Assembly: GCA_054601695.1 (NCBI GenBank)
Contig: BAAHQB010000028.1
Coordinates: forward strand, 1 to 64,000
DNA from: Amorphochlora amoebiformis
Taxonomy: Eukaryota; Cercozoa; Chlorarachniophyceae
Length of the DNA: 64,000 nucleotides
Reading direction: 5' to 3'
The notes below the pieces were generated by a model. The model had not been told where the DNA came from. It ran no database searches and was given only the letters and a program-made list of their open reading frames with translations. The position numbers and the translations under genes were made by a program. Within the stretch, counting starts at the first letter, position 1. The number at the start of each line of letters is the position of its first letter. Of this stretch, positions 1-37,213 are shown piece by piece.

Positions 1-41
1 GTGTATTATGTTCAATGCATCTGTATATATTTTATATATAT

Positions 42-49
<8 letters not shown>

Positions 50-118
<69 letters not shown>
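50..118. repeat. (TA)n microsatellite
   Basis: A nearly uninterrupted TA dinucleotide tract. It is the first of several dozen such tracts, most of 30-130 bp, that fill introns and intergenic DNA throughout the window. The long Tyr-Ile repeat frames read from them on both strands are not coding. Confidence 0.95.
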
Positions 119-124
<6 letters not shown>

Positions 125-141
125 TAACGCATATACTACAG

Positions 142-214
142 GGTTTCTCGACGTTGAAAGTGTGGTATTTAGCGTGATTTTAACGGTCATAACTGTTATC
201 GCTCTCATATGCTG
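142..214 (+). other. possible transmembrane exon
   Basis: A frame bounded by CAG before 142 and GT after 214 reads a hydrophobic helix containing SVILTVITVIALICW. It could be an upstream exon of the CPBP protease at 1665-5201, but its end phase does not fit the next recognised exon directly, so an intermediate exon would be needed. Offered only as a candidate. Confidence 0.25.
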
Positions 215-219
215 GTCAA

Positions 220-330
220 ATCCGACCCTAACCCTAACCCTAACCCTAACCCTAACCCTAACCCTAAGTCTAATGCTAAGGCTAAGCCTAACGGTAAGGG
301 TGAGTGTAACCGTAACCCTAGGTCACTGAG
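220..330. repeat. Interstitial telomeric repeat, CCCTAA on + strand
   Basis: Eight or so CCCTAA units decay into variants such as AAGTCTAATG and AACGGTAAG. It lies just after the candidate exon at 142-214. Confidence 0.9.
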
Positions 331-339
331 CGTGAAAGG

Positions 340-770
340 AGAGCATGGAGAGATCCAAGATCTATACGGTACCTATGCTATCATACCTATTGTATGCTAC
401 GGTTCCTATGCTACGTGATGACAGACACGTGTGCGACGGTATGCTATGATATGCTATGGTGTATGTTACCTATGCTATCACACCTATCATTATTCTACGG
501 TTCCTATGCTATGTGTATGACACGTGTGCTACGGGCATGCCATGATGTACGGTACCTATGCTATCGCACCTACCATTATGCTATGGTTCCTATGCTGTGT
601 GTACGACACGTGTGCTACGGCACGTGTGCTACGGCACGTGTGCTACGGCACTTGTGCTACGGTATGTTGTGACATGCAATGGTATGGATATGACACGTGT
701 GCTACGGTATGTTATGACATGGTAGATGACATGCTACTGTGTACGGTAACTATGTTGACTATGGTATGAG
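340..770. repeat. Degenerate minisatellite (CACGTGTGCTACGG family)
   Basis: Interleaved short motifs, chiefly ACACGTGTGCTACGG and TACCTATGCTATC, recur with changing spacing. Four near-perfect units sit at about 605-665. No coding frame is convincing. Confidence 0.8.
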
Positions 771-866
771 AGGTAAGGTTAAATCTAAGGCTAACACAGG
801 TCCGTCACTATCAAATCCGATGAGGATCTTAGGTATTATTACTTACACGTGTCACTTGCTAATCTC

Positions 867-899
867 TCTCTCTCTCTCTCTTTCTCTTTAAGTTGGTGA

Positions 900-930
<31 letters not shown>

Positions 931-967
931 GTCAGTAAGTAGTCTCTCTCTCTCTCTCTCTTTCTAT
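867..967. repeat. (CT)n tracts separated by short unique spacers
   Basis: Three CT-rich blocks are each followed by a related spacer, of which GTGTCAGT is the shared core. Further CT and TA tracts follow to about 1610, with nothing else recognisable. Confidence 0.8.
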
Positions 968-978
968 GTGTCAGTTGG

Positions 979-1034
<56 letters not shown>

Positions 1035-1191
1035 GATACATATATATATATATATATATATCTGTGTGTATATGTTTTAAGTTATGTTATTAACCTAAGG
1101 GTTATCAATGCCATCGCTGTTAATCGCTCTCTCTCGCTCTATCCCGCTCTCTCTCGCTCTATCTCTCTCTCTCTCTGTGTGTAAGTGTATC

Positions 1192-1237
<46 letters not shown>

Positions 1238-1327
1238 TGTACAAATGTAATATACATGTACACACATTGAAATATCAGAATACATATACATGTGTGTGTA
1301 CGTATGCCTATGTATATACACATAAAA

Positions 1328-1383
<56 letters not shown>

Positions 1384-1429
1384 GTATACATACACATCCA
1401 TATTGTGTATGTATGTGTATATATAGTAC

Positions 1430-1466
<37 letters not shown>

Positions 1467-1562
1467 ATATATACATAATATATATATATATATAGAAATA
1501 AATGTATATCTAATCTAGATATTATATATATATATATAGATAATATATACATATATATACAC

Positions 1563-1609
<47 letters not shown>

Positions 1610-1664
1610 GGGAATATACATGTGTGTGTATGATGATGGTGATTGATATGTGTTGCTTGTTTAG

Positions 1665-2247
1665 TCTTCGGCTTGTTTAACGCTATCATGGAAGAGGTCA
1701 ATATTACCTAATCTACTACATATGCATATACATTAATAATATTATATCTTGCATGTTTAAGGCGCTCATGGAAGAGGTCAATATTACCTAATCTTCTACA
1801 TATGCATGTATATTTGAGATCAATATTACCTAATCTACTACATATTCATATATACATATATATATATGAACAATATTATATATTCTACTTGTTTAACGCT
1901 CCCATGGAAGAGGTCAATATTACCTAATCTGCTACATATGCATACGTATTATATATTCGGCTTGTTTAACACTCTCATGGACGAATATATAATACATACA
2001 TATTATATATTCACACGTTACGTATACATATATGTTATATATTCGGCTTGAGAGGTTAATATTACCTTATCCACTACTAAAACTGTACACACGTTACATA
2101 TACATATATATTATATATTCGGCTTGAGAGGTCAATATTACCTAATCTACTACTGAAACAGCACACATGTTATATATACATATATATTATATATTCGGCT
2201 TGAGTGGTCAATATTTACCTAATCTACTGCTGAAACAGTACACACGT

Positions 2248-2308
<61 letters not shown>

Positions 2309-2543
2309 GCTTATACAAATATATATATATATATGTATATATATAATATACATATATATAATATATGTATATGTATATATATTATATAAGATCGAGTTTC
2401 GAGGTTTAATGATTGCAAGCCTATACCCAAACCCTATCCAAGGTCATGCTAACGCATAAACGAATAAATAAATAAATATATAAATATGTATATGTACAGA
2501 GGGAGATCACATTATGTGTATATTTATACACATATATATTTAG

Positions 2544-2588
<45 letters not shown>

Positions 2589-3547
2589 ATATATATGTAT
2601 ATACATATATATATATATATATAAATCAACAGTATTGCGGCAAAATTCTAGTGTGACTCGAATATTCGCAAAAAAAACTATCGAGGCGCGACATGGCGTG
2701 ACGTCACAAGTTGTCACCTTTATAGTCTGAAGCACCGTTACTACCGGGTAGTAGTATCGGTTAGTACCGGATGAGAAGATCTCCAGCAATCTCCGGATAT
2801 CTGTATTCTCCAGCATAGGATGAGTATGTTTGTATGGGTTATCGATATATCTTCTGTCTAAGCTTTATGCTCCAATGCTGTTTGTGTCTTAACAATATAT
2901 ATATATATATATATACATACATATACATATATATATATAAATATATACATTAAAATATATATAAATACATATATATATATATATATATACAAGTATATAT
3001 ACATATATATATATATAATATCTTTTTATACATATATACATATATATATATATGCATATATATATATATATAGCATAGAGCTGACATATACATTACATAT
3101 ACACACCCCAGAATCCGAGGCAGGCTATCCCCTAAGCTTCTCAAAAATCTTGGTAAATACCCACCCATTTCTACCTCAACAATATGTATGAATACCCAGG
3201 TATAACTATCTCAAACTACGACCTAAATACGACACCCGACACTCAACCACCCAACCCTAACCCTAACCCTAACCCTAACCCTAACCCTAACCCTAACGTC
3301 GAATGCTAAGCCTCAGCGATCTAACCCTAGCTAACCCTAAGCCTAACCCTAGGCGTCCTCTGAGGGTGTGATAGCTGTGTCGATTCAATGCATACTCTTC
3401 GGTTTCGACCATGCTCTCAACGGCTTTCCTACCGGACCGTAAAAATAATAACGCTAAAAAATATTAATCGTATTCTAACAACCACGCCTCAGCCGGAGAT
3501 AGATGTGCTATGCTACTCGAAATGGCAGCGACAATGACATGATAGAT

Positions 3548-3591
<44 letters not shown>

Positions 3592-4025
3592 CCAAATCCA
3601 TGTTTGGGGTGGATTTTCTTTCCTCTCTTTCTTTCTTTGAATTTTGAATTTGAATTTTGAATTCGAATTTGAATTTGAATTTGAATTTGAAATTGATTTG
3701 AATTTTTGAATTCGAAATATGTGCGTTAGGTCGGGGTTTGTATTGAGTGCTGGATGGGCGTTTGCTTTGGGGTTGCTGAGGCTGAAGTCAAATGGGATAG
3801 CGTTGACCTGTACCATTCTATTTCTATTTGTCAATATTGCTATTCTCTTACTATGATTGACAACACTGTTATCATTATTATCATTAATAGCATTATTGTT
3901 CTTTATGATTATTATAATTTTTATTATTGTTATTATTGTTATTATTACTATATATATATATATATATATATATACGCGTATGTAGATATTATATATACAC
4001 GTACATGTTTCTATTTTTCTATATG

Positions 4026-4080
<55 letters not shown>

Positions 4081-4234
4081 TTGTGTGTGTTTATATATAT
4101 ATATATATATGTATATATGTGTATATGTATATACATATACATTATTTATAGGTTATACACGTTACATATATAATAATAGTAAACAATATAAATAATACTA
4201 AAAATAGCAATAATAATTTTTTCATGTATTTACA

Positions 4235-4287
<53 letters not shown>

Positions 4288-4323
4288 GTATAATATATAT
4301 AATATATACACATATATGTCCAC

Positions 4324-4369
<46 letters not shown>

Positions 4370-4663
4370 TAAAGTACAGATTTAAATATTTACGTATATA
4401 CATGTAATATATATATATATATATATACATATATATATGTAAATATATGAACAAAAATTATTATTACTATTTTTAGTATTATTTATATTGTCTACTATTA
4501 TCATATATGTAAGGTGTATAACCTATAAATAACATATACATACATATACATATATATATATGTGTGTGTGTGTGTGTGTATGTAAGCATGTATGTATGCA
4601 CGTATGTGTATGTATGTATAATCGTATGTAGTTTACATGGCGGTATACAAAAATAGGTGAGTC

Positions 4664-4731
<68 letters not shown>

Positions 4732-5072
4732 TATATATCTCGGTAGACATTATCCACGTGATAGCCGACGTAACCATCGGATTCTTAATTCGGTCAATAT
4801 GGATATATGTATATATACATATATATGTGTGTGTGTGTGTGTTTGTGTATGTATGTATGTATGTATATGTTTGTGTGTATATATAATTATTTGTTATATA
4901 ATATTATATATATATATATATATGTAGATATATATATATATATGTATTATATTTATATAATATATACATATATATATGTATATATGTATATATATTCTAT
5001 GCATATACATATATATATATATATATCGTGATGTATATACGTGTAGATATCAATATAGCATTACATATTACG

Positions 5073-5116
<44 letters not shown>

Positions 5117-5201
5117 TGTATACATGTATATATATAGTAAATATACATGTGTGCGTATGTATTCCAGTGCGTCCGCTAAGCCTTCGAAGAAGTGGGCATA
5201 G
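1665..5201 (+). CDS. CPBP-family intramembrane protease (3' exons)
   Basis: Probable membrane-embedded metalloprotease of the CPBP (Abi/CAAX-protease) family. Exons 1665-1696, 2391-2442, 3112-3152, 3353-3438, 3730-3809, 4747-4792 and 5168-5201 join in phase at GT-AG borders and give about 122 C-terminal residues. All three family motifs are present: EExxxR (EEIEFR, with the two Glu ending one exon and IEFR opening the next), FxxxH (FGFDH) and HxxxD (HVIAD). Membrane-helix-like segments surround them ([41 protein letters not shown]). The tail is basic, ending KPSKKWA. These motifs are known to form the metal site and active site in the family. The 5' end is not identified and may lie left of the window. 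The first exon has echoes of its 3' end downstream (1749-2245). Intron 3 carries a CCCTAA array. Whether it acts in plastid or ER cannot be told without the N terminus. Confidence 0.75.
1749..2245. repeat. 3'-edge echoes of protease exon 1665-1696
   Basis: About seven diverged copies carry the end of the exon (TTTAACGCTATCATGGAAGAG in the original), its donor and the first 30 nt of intron (GTCAATATTACCTAATCTAC), separated by TA-rich spacers. Copies start near 1749, 1815, 1881, 1953, 2041, 2117 and 2194. The last three have lost the middle of the exon part. None keeps the acceptor TTGTTTAG. Confidence 0.85.
3250..3350. repeat. Telomeric array inside protease intron 3
   Basis: CCCTAA repeats on the sense strand run up to the 3' splice site, whose last six bases, CCCTAG, are a one-base variant of the repeat. 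Confidence 0.9.
3640..3715. repeat. (GAATTT)n hexanucleotide repeat
   Basis: About ten GAATTT/GAATTC units lie in intron 4 of the protease gene. Confidence 0.85.
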
Positions 5202-5918
5202 TGAGCGGCGTATGTCTAGTATGTGCATAGTTGGACATGTGGTAGATGTGGTCAACACACAGGCAAATCGTCGAGAGTCTTGCTTATTATTAGCGCTACC
5301 TCCGAGCTCAATTGCAAGTTGTGATATGATCATATCATAGTGTTACACTTTCTAGACTTTAGACACTAGCCATCATTATATATATCCGCCATCTGACCCG
5401 TATTTAGAAATAGAATATAGGCAGTTTTCGTAATTGTTAAATTACATACTATTCAAGTGTAGGTACTACTCACGACTACTGAGTTCAATTGTGATTTAAG
5501 TTCCATGGAGTACTTTGGACTCGAAATTCGGACTCTTTAACTAGTTTAACTTGAATTCGATCTTCCCATTTCTAGCATTTCTCTAGTAGCACTAGTTCTA
5601 TATATATATACTAGATATAGCTGAACATGTGAACTTCCGAGTACTAATAATTATCATGTGCCAGTACCTGTAGTAGCCTAGCTGTACTCGAATCTAGGGA
5701 ATAGCTGATAATCGTGGTACCGCAGTAAGTTTTCGATCTCCTTCTGAAGAGGACAATCTCTTGAATGGAAACGTAATGCCTGATATAATTGTTTAACTGC
5801 ATTGAACTATATTTCGATTTCAAAACCTGGTCATGGCTGGGCCCTAATTTCTGCTGATGGGCTTCAACGTTAACACACAATCACTTAGCCAAGTGCGGTA
5901 GAGTATGGCCGGTACATT
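5202..5918. other. Convergent intergenic region
   Basis: This separates the ends of the protease gene (+) and XRCC4 (-). It is ordinary-complexity AT-rich sequence with no long TA tract. Open frames at 5116-5340 (+) and 5644-5880 (-) show no family resemblance and most likely fall in 3' UTRs. Confidence 0.6.
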
Positions 5919-7262
5919 CTAAGCCATATCTGCAAACAACTCCCCTGAGCTTTGACACTTCACAGGCTTGCCCTGTGGTGCGTCGACTTCCGGGTTTGAA
6001 TCCTCCTCCTTCTCGTATGACCGATCCGGACTCATTGGTTGCGGCGCTGACACCCTTGCCGCCTCCGAATCCTGCTTAGTCCGCGGTCGCTTGTGTAGTT
6101 TCGGGGGGGCGAGCTTGGTGGCTCCGAACGATAAGGTCACTATCTCCCTCTTACCCGTGCCGTCGTTCCGCGGCCTCTGTCTTGTGGGTATTTTTTCATC
6201 GCTTACCCCCCACCCCGAACCTGGACCTATATCCGAGCCACTGACCCCCAGCCCGATGCCCCCGTCTCTCCCCACAGAATCTCCTTCTCTTGTCTCCCTT
6301 CTTCGCTTTTTTTGCCCCGTGCGATGAAACGATTGAGAATCCATCGAGTCGGCTCCGGCGGACTGTAGGTCGTCTGGTCCGGTGAGTAGTCCGTCGGCGT
6401 TGCTGTATTTTCGATCGGCGTGGTCGCTTCGGCGATGTAACTCCCTGACGTCGTTGCCAGCGCCGTTCTCAAACTCTTCTTCATCCTTGGGAGGGGTCTC
6501 CGCACGGGCGTGGTCAACGGCGTTGCGCTCCCGTTCGAGGTGAAGCGCCTTGCGGAGGTTCTTGTTCTGAGTGAGGAGGTCGCGGATCTTCTGCTTTTTG
6601 GCGTTGAGCACGTCGACAAACTTGCGCAGAAGCTCCTCCTCGATGTCGTTTTTTGCCTGTACGGCGTCGCCGATCAGCTTCTCCTGCGCCTCGCGGAGCT
6701 TGAAAAGGTTATTTGTCTTCTCTCTCTCTCTCTTAAGCTCGACGCGTTTGGCGGCAAGATGACTGTTGACAAGGAGGAGCAAACGTTCGGCGCCTTCCGC
6801 CCGCTTCATTCGCGAGAATTCAAGTTGAGCGATTAAGATGGAGATCTTGTTCTCCTTGGAGTTCCACGCAATTTCCATCTTGAACTTCTTTCTCTCGGGC
6901 TCCAGCTCCTTGACACGATATCTGTATGAGGTGTTGTGCAGCATTAGGCTCTCGAACACGTGTCGGCGGAACTCCTCGTCGTTCATCTCCATAGATGGTG
7001 CGCGAATTTTAGACATCTTCTGACGGGCCACCCAAAACTCGCTCGCATCGCTTGTACAGAGCATGACGCTAAGTATTTCCATCTTTGACGTCTTACCATG
7101 CCGGGTAAGCAGGTAATACGTACGCTTTCTCTCGTTCCCCGGCAGAAGAAGCTTGAAATTCGTGAAGTATTGCTTCGAATACACGACCTGCGAAAGTATT
7201 TGTTAGCTCTACTCCCCCGAAACTGCGTTCTAACCCACCTTCTCCTTTTGCTGGGCAGCCAT
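5919..7262 (-). CDS. XRCC4: DNA double-strand-break repair protein XRCC4
   Basis: Scaffold of non-homologous end joining, which binds and stabilises DNA ligase IV in the nucleus. Exon 1 (7239-7262) encodes MAAQQKEK. A 51-nt GT-AG intron (7188-7238) precedes exon 2 (5919-7187), giving 430 aa. The N-terminal 120 or so residues fit the XRCC4 head domain, including the FWVA tryptophan segment. A long coiled coil follows (about residues 130-225). Its IEEELLRKFVDVLNAKKQKI stretch closely resembles the ligase-IV-binding part of animal XRCC4 (TDLYKRFILVLNEKKTKI). The charged, low-complexity tail ends SGELFADMA, echoing the SPEDLFDEI terminus of the human protein (336 aa, so this one is longer). The start is the first ATG, which is 88 bp from the start codon of the divergent gene at 7350. 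Exon 2 is much richer in GC than the surrounding DNA. Confidence 0.92.
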
Positions 7263-7349
7263 TCCTTCTCCACCGAGAACCGCGACTTTTAATTAATCTC
7301 CCAAACTTTTATTTATTCGGTCCAAATTCAAACGGTGATTCAAACTAGG
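7263..7349. promoter_or_regulatory. Bidirectional promoter interval
   Basis: Only 87 bp separate the start codons of XRCC4 (-) and the secretory-protein gene (+), so both promoters and 5' UTRs must lie here or overlap the genes. No TATA box or other motif is clear. Confidence 0.5.
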
Positions 7350-7862
7350 ATGACGGCCGCCTTCGCCGCCTTGTTCGCCCTGGCGCCTCTCACCCTGGCC
7401 GAGATGAAGCCGGCCACAATAATTTCGGACGAGGAGATGACCGCCCTCCAACAGGGTTACGTCCGTTCCCAGCCTTTCTATCAGCACCCAGCACCGCGGT
7501 CATGGGTCGAAGGGCCCGCCCCCCACGCCTTCCTTGAGTTTCCCCAGCAGCTCTACCGGTCCAACTACCCGATGCCAACCGTTCACCAGCTCAACAACCC
7601 GTACGCCACACCCTTTCGAGGCTACCAGAGCAACAAGTTTGGAAACCCGCAGACTCCCGTTGATCTCCCCCCGCGTCTGCCCGCAAATCTGCCCCCGCCG
7701 CCGTACATGGATCCGCTCGCCGTGCCCGAGGTTGCGGAGGGCGAGCACCACCACCATCATCGCGGAGGTAGGAATAAGCGCAGGTCTCCGGACCAAGAGG
7801 TGAATGGCGGGGTTCCTCTGCTGAAGAAGAAGGCCTCGGGGTATGATCCGATTAACGTTTGA
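7350..7862 (+). CDS. Small predicted secretory-pathway protein, Pro/His-rich
   Basis: Not recognised. The 170-aa intronless frame starts at ATG 7350 (an in-frame GTG at 7335 is less likely). The N terminus MTAAFAALFALAPLTLAEM is a convincing signal peptide with probable cleavage after LA. The mature part is rich in Pro, Tyr and Asn, with a PPRLPANLPPPPYMDP stretch at about residues 110-125. It then has HHHHHRGGRNKRR, a His cluster next to a basic patch that could bind metal or be a processing site. There are no transmembrane helices after the signal and no cysteines, so it is probably an extended secreted or endomembrane-lumen protein. In an alga with a complex plastid such a signal can also start a bipartite plastid-targeting sequence. 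High GC and good codon structure support a real gene. Confidence 0.65.
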   Translation: MTAAFAALFALAPLTLAEMKPATIISDEEMTALQQGYVRSQPFYQHPAPRSWVEGPAPHAFLEFPQQLYRSNYPMPTVHQLNNPYATPFRGYQSNKFGNPQTPVDLPPRLPANLPPPPYMDPLAVPEVAEGEHHHHHRGGRNKRRSPDQEVNGGVPLLKKKASGYDPINV

Positions 7863-21515
<13,653 letters not shown>

Positions 21516-21570
21516 GAGCGAGCAAAGAGCGAGAGAGAGAGAAAGAGAAAGAGAAAGAGAGAGGGAAAGA

Positions 21571-21780
21571 AACTTGAGAAGAAAGACAGATGATGACGAA
21601 AAATATCAATTGTGGAATATATACATATTTATAATATATATCCATATATATATATATGTCTATATATAACTCTCAAATATATAAAAATGCATCTACATAT
21701 ATATATATATATATATATATTACATATACTTTATATACGTATATGAACATTATAGAAATATATACCCACCCACACGCACA

Positions 21781-21855
<75 letters not shown>

Positions 21856-22657
21856 ACATATATCAAGACAGAGTGCTAACCGTAACTCAATCCCTAATCT
21901 TCCTATCCCTAGCCCCAACCCTAGCCTTAACCCTAACCCTAATCCGAGCCCTAACCCTAACCCTAACCCTAACCCTAACCCTAACCCTAACCCACCCTAA
22001 CCCTGAGCCTATCCCTAACTCTGGCCTGAAGGTTCGTCATGCCATGGCTGAGGCGTTTGAGAGGAACCAGCGAGGTTAGGGTTCGGGTTAGGGTTAGGGT
22101 TAGGGTTAGGGTTCGGGTTAGGGTTAGAGTTAGGGTTAGGGTTAGGATTAGAGTTGGGGTTACGGTTAGGGTTAGGGTTAGGGTTAGGGTTAGGGTTAGG
22201 ATCAGATTATTTAGCATGTCATAGTCCGAGGAGCATTGACTCGTTTAGGGTTAGGGTTAGGATGAGATTATTCAGCATGTCTTAGTCCTAGGACCATTGA
22301 CTCCTCCACAGGGTGGGGCTATAGTGCTGCTTGGGATAACAGCAGATCGTGATGTTGGGGTTAGGATTAGGGTTAGAGTTCGGTTAGGGTTAGGGTTAGG
22401 ATTAAGATTACGGTTAAGGTTAAGGTTAGGGTTAGGGTTGGGGCTAGGGTTAGGGTTCGGGCTAGGGTAATGGTTGGGGCTAGGGTTAGGTTTAGGGCTA
22501 GGTTTAGGCTTGACATTAGGGTTAGGGTTAGGGTTAGGGTTCGGGTTAGGGTTTGGATATGGGTGAAAGTTTAGTGTTTAGTAAGGGTTATCTATATATA
22601 TTAATACATATGTATATATATATATATGTAGATATATATATATATATATATGATATG

Positions 22658-22693
<36 letters not shown>

Positions 22694-22770
22694 CATAATA
22701 CATATATATATATATAATATATATATAATATATGTGTATCTAAGAAACTGAAAACATACAACATACATAC

Positions 22771-22831
<61 letters not shown>

Positions 22832-22832
22832 T

Positions 22833-22892
<60 letters not shown>

Positions 22893-22974
22893 ATATAAAT
22901 ATGTATATAAATATATATATAGAGTGTGTGTGTGTGTGTGTGTGTGTGTTACGAGACAATCTAGTGTAACACAG
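21571..22974. other. Intergenic with head-to-head telomeric arrays
   Basis: After a TA-rich part there are CCCTAA repeats (21880-22000), about 70 bp of unique sequence, then TTAGGG repeats (22075-22555) with two copies of the dispersed AGCATGTCTTAGTCC element (22200-22240, 22258-22325). TA arrays follow. No gene is seen. Confidence 0.8.
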
Positions 22975-23037
22975 ATCTACATAAGAACACGATCATATGT
23001 AAATATATACAAATAAATAAGTTAATGCACCACGAAC

Positions 23038-23078
<41 letters not shown>

Positions 23079-23295
23079 TATATATATATATATATTGTCT
23101 GTGTATACACATGTGTGTATATGAAACTATATATATATATATATATATATACATAAATATATATATACATGCATATATATAAATGTTATATATAATATAT
23201 ATGTATATATTTTATATGTCGTATACATAGTATACATATCATATGAATAAAAACATAATATGTGTAAAAATAAAGATATGTATATATAGATATAA

Positions 23296-23327
<32 letters not shown>

Positions 23328-23393
23328 AATATAATATATATAATATGCATATGCAAGAGAGTCGAGTTCAAACCTGTGTAAGCTATACATACG

Positions 23394-23427
<34 letters not shown>

Positions 23428-23547
23428 AACATTTACATATATTTATATACGTATGTATATATGCATATATGTATATTATACATATGATAAATAAACATAT
23501 GCAGGGAAGTCAAGTCCATACCTGTGCAAGCGATGGGCGGACAAACT

Positions 23548-23581
<34 letters not shown>

Positions 23582-23825
23582 AGATTATATGCGGATATAT
23601 ATACCTCAATATTTACATATTATATATTATATATATGTATATCTATATACATATGTATATATATATATATATGTGCATATCTATATCACATATGTATGAA
23701 TATATACAAATAATATATGGCATTGTTGCATTTTCTTCTTGAGTAGAAGTGTGGTTTTTCTTGTTTGTAGTTTACTTCATACACATACATACATGTATAA
23801 ACATTTAATTTTTAATTCTACAATG

Positions 23826-23869
<44 letters not shown>

Positions 23870-23876
23870 ATGTATA

Positions 23877-23914
<38 letters not shown>

Positions 23915-23991
23915 TTATTGTAACAAGGAATAAGCAACGGCGCGGGTTTCAACGTGCTCAGAGACGAAAAGGTAAAACGCTATAGAACTCT

Positions 23992-24033
<42 letters not shown>

Positions 24034-24092
24034 CAAATATATACACATACATACACATTTATATATAATATATATATATATATATATTATAC

Positions 24093-24162
<70 letters not shown>

Positions 24163-24296
24163 ATATATATATATATATATATCCAGTACCTAACAAACAG
24201 GTTATTATACCCGAGCATGCCGCCCAGTATACTTGCGAGGCAGTGGGTACTGGCGGTGAGTTCGAATACATCAAAAAGCTACGATACTCGGGCTAA
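22975..24296 (+). CDS. Unrecognised protein, 3' exons
   Basis: Not recognised. Four candidate exons join in phase: 22975-22998 (weak), 23505-23549, 23928-23971 and 24201-24296, ending in TAA. The last three would encode about 60 residues with balanced composition: [14 protein letters not shown], a glycine junction, [33 protein letters not shown] and [12 protein letters not shown]. Exon 23505-23549 has a 5'-edge echo at 23343-23385, the pattern seen around confirmed exons, which supports it. A second frame through the same exons is also open but strongly basic and less protein-like. The 5' part is not found. Its end converges on AK7. Confidence 0.4.
23343..23385. repeat. 5'-edge echo of exon 23505-23549
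   Basis: Repeats the acceptor and first ~35 nt (CATATGCAAGAGAGTCGAGT against CATATGCAGGGAAGTCAAGT) with about six changes, then breaks into TA. Confidence 0.8.
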
Positions 24297-25444
24297 ATGC
24301 AGTCTTACATTCGGCCCACGGCGTCATGAAATCCTGTCTTCATCTACCTTTTTTCATCTGTTTTTATTTTATTCTGGGAGATATCTAATGAGGATTTTGA
24401 GGAGAATCCTCTTCTGAACCAGAAATATATGTCGATCTCGACTCATATCTCTGGTCACTGAAACAATGATACACGCGTCACTGAAACAAATATACACACC
24501 GGTGTAGATTCTACGATATACCTCCAGCCCAGTTGTTTCAGCTGAAAAATTACTAGATCATGATGCCATGATGTATTATTTCTAGCATTGTACAGTACTA
24601 GATGCCGTCCGGTGACGTATGTTTCGGATACATGATGTACTAATCAGTAATCACACTGTGCAACTTCATACTTAGTAAATATAGTGTGCAGTAAAATCAA
24701 TGCAACACAACCACTAATAACATGAATGTCTAGAATGTCTCCGTACTCATGAATATGGATAACCGTAGTAATGATGGGGTTGACTTGTTCTTTTTACGGT
24801 GATTCATAAACTCATCTAAATCATATACTACGTACATCTTACTACGTACATCTAACATAATGTGACTCATCATTACTTTTCCAAGAAGATCTAGATTCTA
24901 GAGATTATCTAGATACTAGAGATACAGATTGTATTATACTAGATACATCATTAACCAGTTTCATGTACGGTCTAGACGGCCACGGTTTATAACATTTGTA
25001 TACGTATATCATCACAATTCCAGCAATTGTATACTCTGAGTCTCTAGTGACTAGTCTGAGCTCGAATACGAATATGTGTACGTACGTACCTAGCGTACGT
25101 ACGTATCAGTGGTATCACTAGTATCAAGGTACACGAATCGAATCTATATATCGGACTGCGTATGATGCGTATCTAGTATCTCGATCATAATCTATAATAC
25201 AACCTGGATACTACGGTACGTACGTGCCTTACTCTAGTTACTGGTATACATGGTACACTCTAGACACTGAGACTAGTGTGACTCCACTAGTCCATTAGCA
25301 CGTACGATATAAGTGATGGTATCATAATACAAGCTGTAGTTATTACCAGTGTACAAGTAGTATTTAGAGTATACGTACGTACATATACTAGATATCTAGG
25401 ATATACGCACGTGCACGGCGCAGTCACTAGAGTCAGGTAGCCGG

Positions 25445-25484
<40 letters not shown>

Positions 25485-25761
25485 AAAATAGATATATTTT
25501 ATATCTAGATCATAGTCTTAGATTCATAGAAGACAATCTGCACTCCATCTAGCCATACGCAAACGTATGTACGCTATCTAGGCTATAACTAGATAAATCC
25601 TTAACTTTAGACTCCGGAGCGGTCAGTCTCATCCGGGATCTAGATCTATCTTATCTACTAGATCTGCTAGATCCGGTCTCTTCAACATCTATCTATCTAT
25701 CCTTCCGTCAGTGAAAACATACGCGTGAAATAATCTCGATTATGAGCATCCAGAGGATCAT
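24297..25761. other. Convergent intergenic region
   Basis: Ordinary-complexity, AT-rich sequence with many short palindromes (ACGTACGT, CTAGATCTAG-like) and one TA tract at 25448-25480. No coding frame, RNA gene or repeat family is identified. It separates the unrecognised + gene from the 3' end of AK7. Confidence 0.6.
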
Positions 25762-37103
<11,342 letters not shown>

Positions 37104-37213
37104 GGCGGGAAGTTCGGAAACGCTCCTCTTCGTGTTCGGTTTTGGGACTGGATTCCGAAGAATGCCCGGTCTTCGGTATCCAAGAACTTTTCGGCCCACG
37201 GTGACTTTCGGCA
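37104..37213. promoter_or_regulatory. Bidirectional promoter interval AK7/bL9
   Basis: 110 bp between the divergent start codons of AK7 and the longest bL9 frame. No core-promoter motif is clear. If bL9 starts at a later ATG the interval is longer. Confidence 0.45.

Noticed and set aside
1640-1730. Minus-strand terminal exon reading [14 protein letters not shown] then stop
   Set aside because: Protein-like and with an acceptor, but the + strand reading gives MEE that completes EExxxR in phase with the next exon, and the whole + chain fits a CPBP protease.
2700-2816. Minus-strand exon with [15 protein letters not shown] resembling the N terminus of replication protein A large subunit
   Set aside because: Similarity is weak, no following exon was found, and it lies inside an intron of the + protease gene.
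3353-3438. Minus-strand exon [18 protein letters not shown], dynamin-like
   Set aside because: The + reading of the same bases contains the CPBP FxxxH motif and joins both neighbours in phase.
4640-4667. Extra + strand exon with a strong GTGAGT donor
   Set aside because: Including it breaks the phase between the TM exon ending at 3809 and the HVIAD exon; skipping it restores both phase and family similarity.
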